A DNA stretch of 64,000 nucleotides, taken from Diaphorobacter ruginosibacter. GTDB lineage: Bacteria; Pseudomonadota; Gammaproteobacteria; Burkholderiales; Burkholderiaceae_C. Numbering within the stretch: the stretch's first letter is position 1; every line of letters starts with the position of its first letter. The position numbers were made by a program, and so were the translations under genes. Under the pieces are notes generated by a model. The model saw only the letters and a program-made list of their open reading frames with translations, ran no database searches and was not told where the DNA came from. The DNA lies in assembly GCF_014395975.1 (NCBI RefSeq), contig NZ_CP060714.1, positions 4,092,001 to 4,156,000 on the forward strand, in the 5' to 3' direction. Positions 63,120 to 64,000 of this stretch are shown piece by piece.

Positions 63120-64000
63120 CGTTTCACCTTTTTCACGTTCATGAGATGGTCCAGCGTCACCGCCACCAGCAGGATCAGGCCCTTGATCACGTCCTGCCAA
63201 TAGGGCGACACATCCAGCAGGATGAGCGAGCTGGTCACCACCGACAGCAGCGCCAGGCCCAGCACGGCGCCCAGCACCGTGCCCGAGCCGCCCTTGAGGC
63301 TCGCGCCCCCGATCACCACGGCCGCGATGACGTTGAGCTCCATGCCGGTGCCGAACGTGGGCGTCGCCGCGCCGAAGCGCGCGGTGTAGATCACTCCCGC
63401 GAGTCCCGCCATGGCGGAGCACAGTACCGTCACCCAGAACTTCACGTGGCCGGTGCGGATGCCCGAATAGAGCGCAGCCTTCTCGTTGCTGCCGGTGTAG
63501 AAGACCTTGCGCAGCAGCGAAGCGCGGCGCAGCAGGAAGTCGCTCACGATCACCAGCACGGCGAAGATCAGGATCACGACCGGCATGCCGCCGATCGAAC
63601 CCTGGCCGATGAACTTGAACTCGGGCGGCAGCGAGAACAGCGACTGCGGTGTTCCCTGCGTGAGCGCCAGGCACAGGCCGCGCACTATCACCATGAACGC
63701 AAGCGACGCGATGAAGTGGCTCAGCCCGATGCCCGTGACACAGCCACCGATCATCGCGCCGATCATGGCGCAGCAGGCAATCGCAATCAGGCTCGCCGTC
63801 CACGGATCCACGCCCATGAGAAACAGCTTGCCGGTGACGACCATCGCAAAGCACACGACCGATCCGACGGACAGGTCGATGCCGCCCACGATCATCAGCA
63901 CCGTCATGCCCACGACGACGATGCCCTCGATGCTGAAGGACAGCAGCATCGCGCGGATGTTGTCCCAGGTGAGGAAGTGCGGCGATGCGAAGCTCATCAC
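63116..64000 (-). CDS. Sugar ABC transporter permease (RbsC family), partial
   Basis: The inner-membrane permease of a carbohydrate ABC importer, RbsC/AraH type; the N-terminal part lies beyond the window. The visible 294 residues contain about eight transmembrane helices and the family signatures GGIDLSVGSVV, GGCVTGIGL and ASLAFMVIVRGL, with the ATPase-contact loop around AAVVIGGASLKGGSGTV. The ATPase and solute-binding protein should lie upstream, outside the window. Its stop overlaps the next gene's start by four bases. Ribose, xylose or another pentose or polyol is likely but cannot be assigned. Confidence 0.92.
   Translation of the reverse strand: MMSFASPHFLTWDNIRAMLLSFSIEGIVVVGMTVLMIVGGIDLSVGSVVCFAMVVTGKLFLMGVDPWTASLIAIACCAMIGAMIGGCVTGIGLSHFIASLAFMVIVRGLCLALTQGTPQSLFSLPPEFKFIGQGSIGGMPVVILIFAVLVIVSDFLLRRASLLRKVFYTGSNEKAALYSGIRTGHVKFWVTVLCSAMAGLAGVIYTARFGAATPTFGTGMELNVIAAVVIGGASLKGGSGTVLGAVLGLALLSVVTSSLILLDVSPYWQDVIKGLILLVAVTLDHLMNVKKVKR

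Noticed and set aside
62136..63854. Continuous minus-strand frame of 572 residues extending the aldo/keto reductase upstream
   Set aside because: The first 240 codons lie over the permease gene in another frame and give a low-complexity sequence. The reductase starts at 63119.

Overview
The window is a GC-rich chromosomal segment with dense, mostly housekeeping gene content, typical of a betaproteobacterium of the order Burkholderiales. The gene combinations (divergent selD/selU; secB-grxC-rhodanese and divergent gpmA-ctpA-moeB; rsmD and paired M16 peptidases next to ftsY; DUF3460-scpA; pabB against panB-panC; lysR/lysA) point to the family Comamonadaceae (Comamonas/Delftia/Acidovorax-like). 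This placement comes from gene content and protein similarity recalled by eye, not from a search. No rRNA, tRNA, CRISPR array, prophage or intact insertion sequence was seen.

Layout. 1-6.6 kb: the start of selD (cut by the window edge), tRNA 2-selenouridine synthase, a BASS-family transporter, a secreted protein of unknown function, and a two-gene operon of a YdeP-type molybdopterin oxidoreductase with a 102-residue partner. 6.6-12.2 kb: apbC/mrp, a membrane protein with a decayed Mrr-like nuclease fold, a patatin phospholipase, metG, and a small lipoprotein whose start lies inside the metG terminator. 12.2-17.1 kb: the most accessory-looking stretch, with a HipBA toxin-antitoxin module controlled by a repeated operator, a YitT-type membrane protein, a BamE-like lipoprotein and a DeoR regulator. 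17.2-20.5 kb: a large secreted metallophosphoesterase with an apparent single-base frameshift near its 3' end and a possible Pho box upstream.

20.6-35 kb is largely core metabolism and cell biology: scpA, a tautomerase, a pabB-pabC fusion, panB-panC, lysR/lysA, gpsA, secB, grxC, a rhodanese, gpmA, the processing protease ctpA and moeB. 36-39.8 kb holds a regulatory and envelope-stress cluster: a single-domain response regulator, a NarL-type regulator divergent from a CHASE3 histidine kinase, then DUF1328, DUF883 and BON-domain proteins in a row. 40-48 kb carries a zinc-ribbon metallopeptidase, coaD, a DMT exporter divergent from a LysR regulator around a strong palindrome, an acyl-CoA synthetase, and a beta-propeller protein beside an unusual regulator. 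48-56 kb: rsmD, an M16 peptidase pair (one subunit lacking the zinc motif), ftsY, a Tat-exported serine hydrolase, cutA and a nitrilase. 56-64 kb: a 1583-residue mosaic lipoprotein (propellers, LamG, PKD, two cytochrome c motifs, ricin lectin) and the end of a sugar operon (class I aldolase, aldo/keto reductase, RbsC-type permease) that runs off the window.

The most noteworthy non-gene signals are the four-copy 9-bp operator and probable leaderless promoter of hipBA, a dispersed intergenic hairpin repeat that supplies the stop codon of gpsA, a nested stem-loop between secB and gpsA, the terminator/coding overlap after metG, and several clean dyads in divergent promoter regions.
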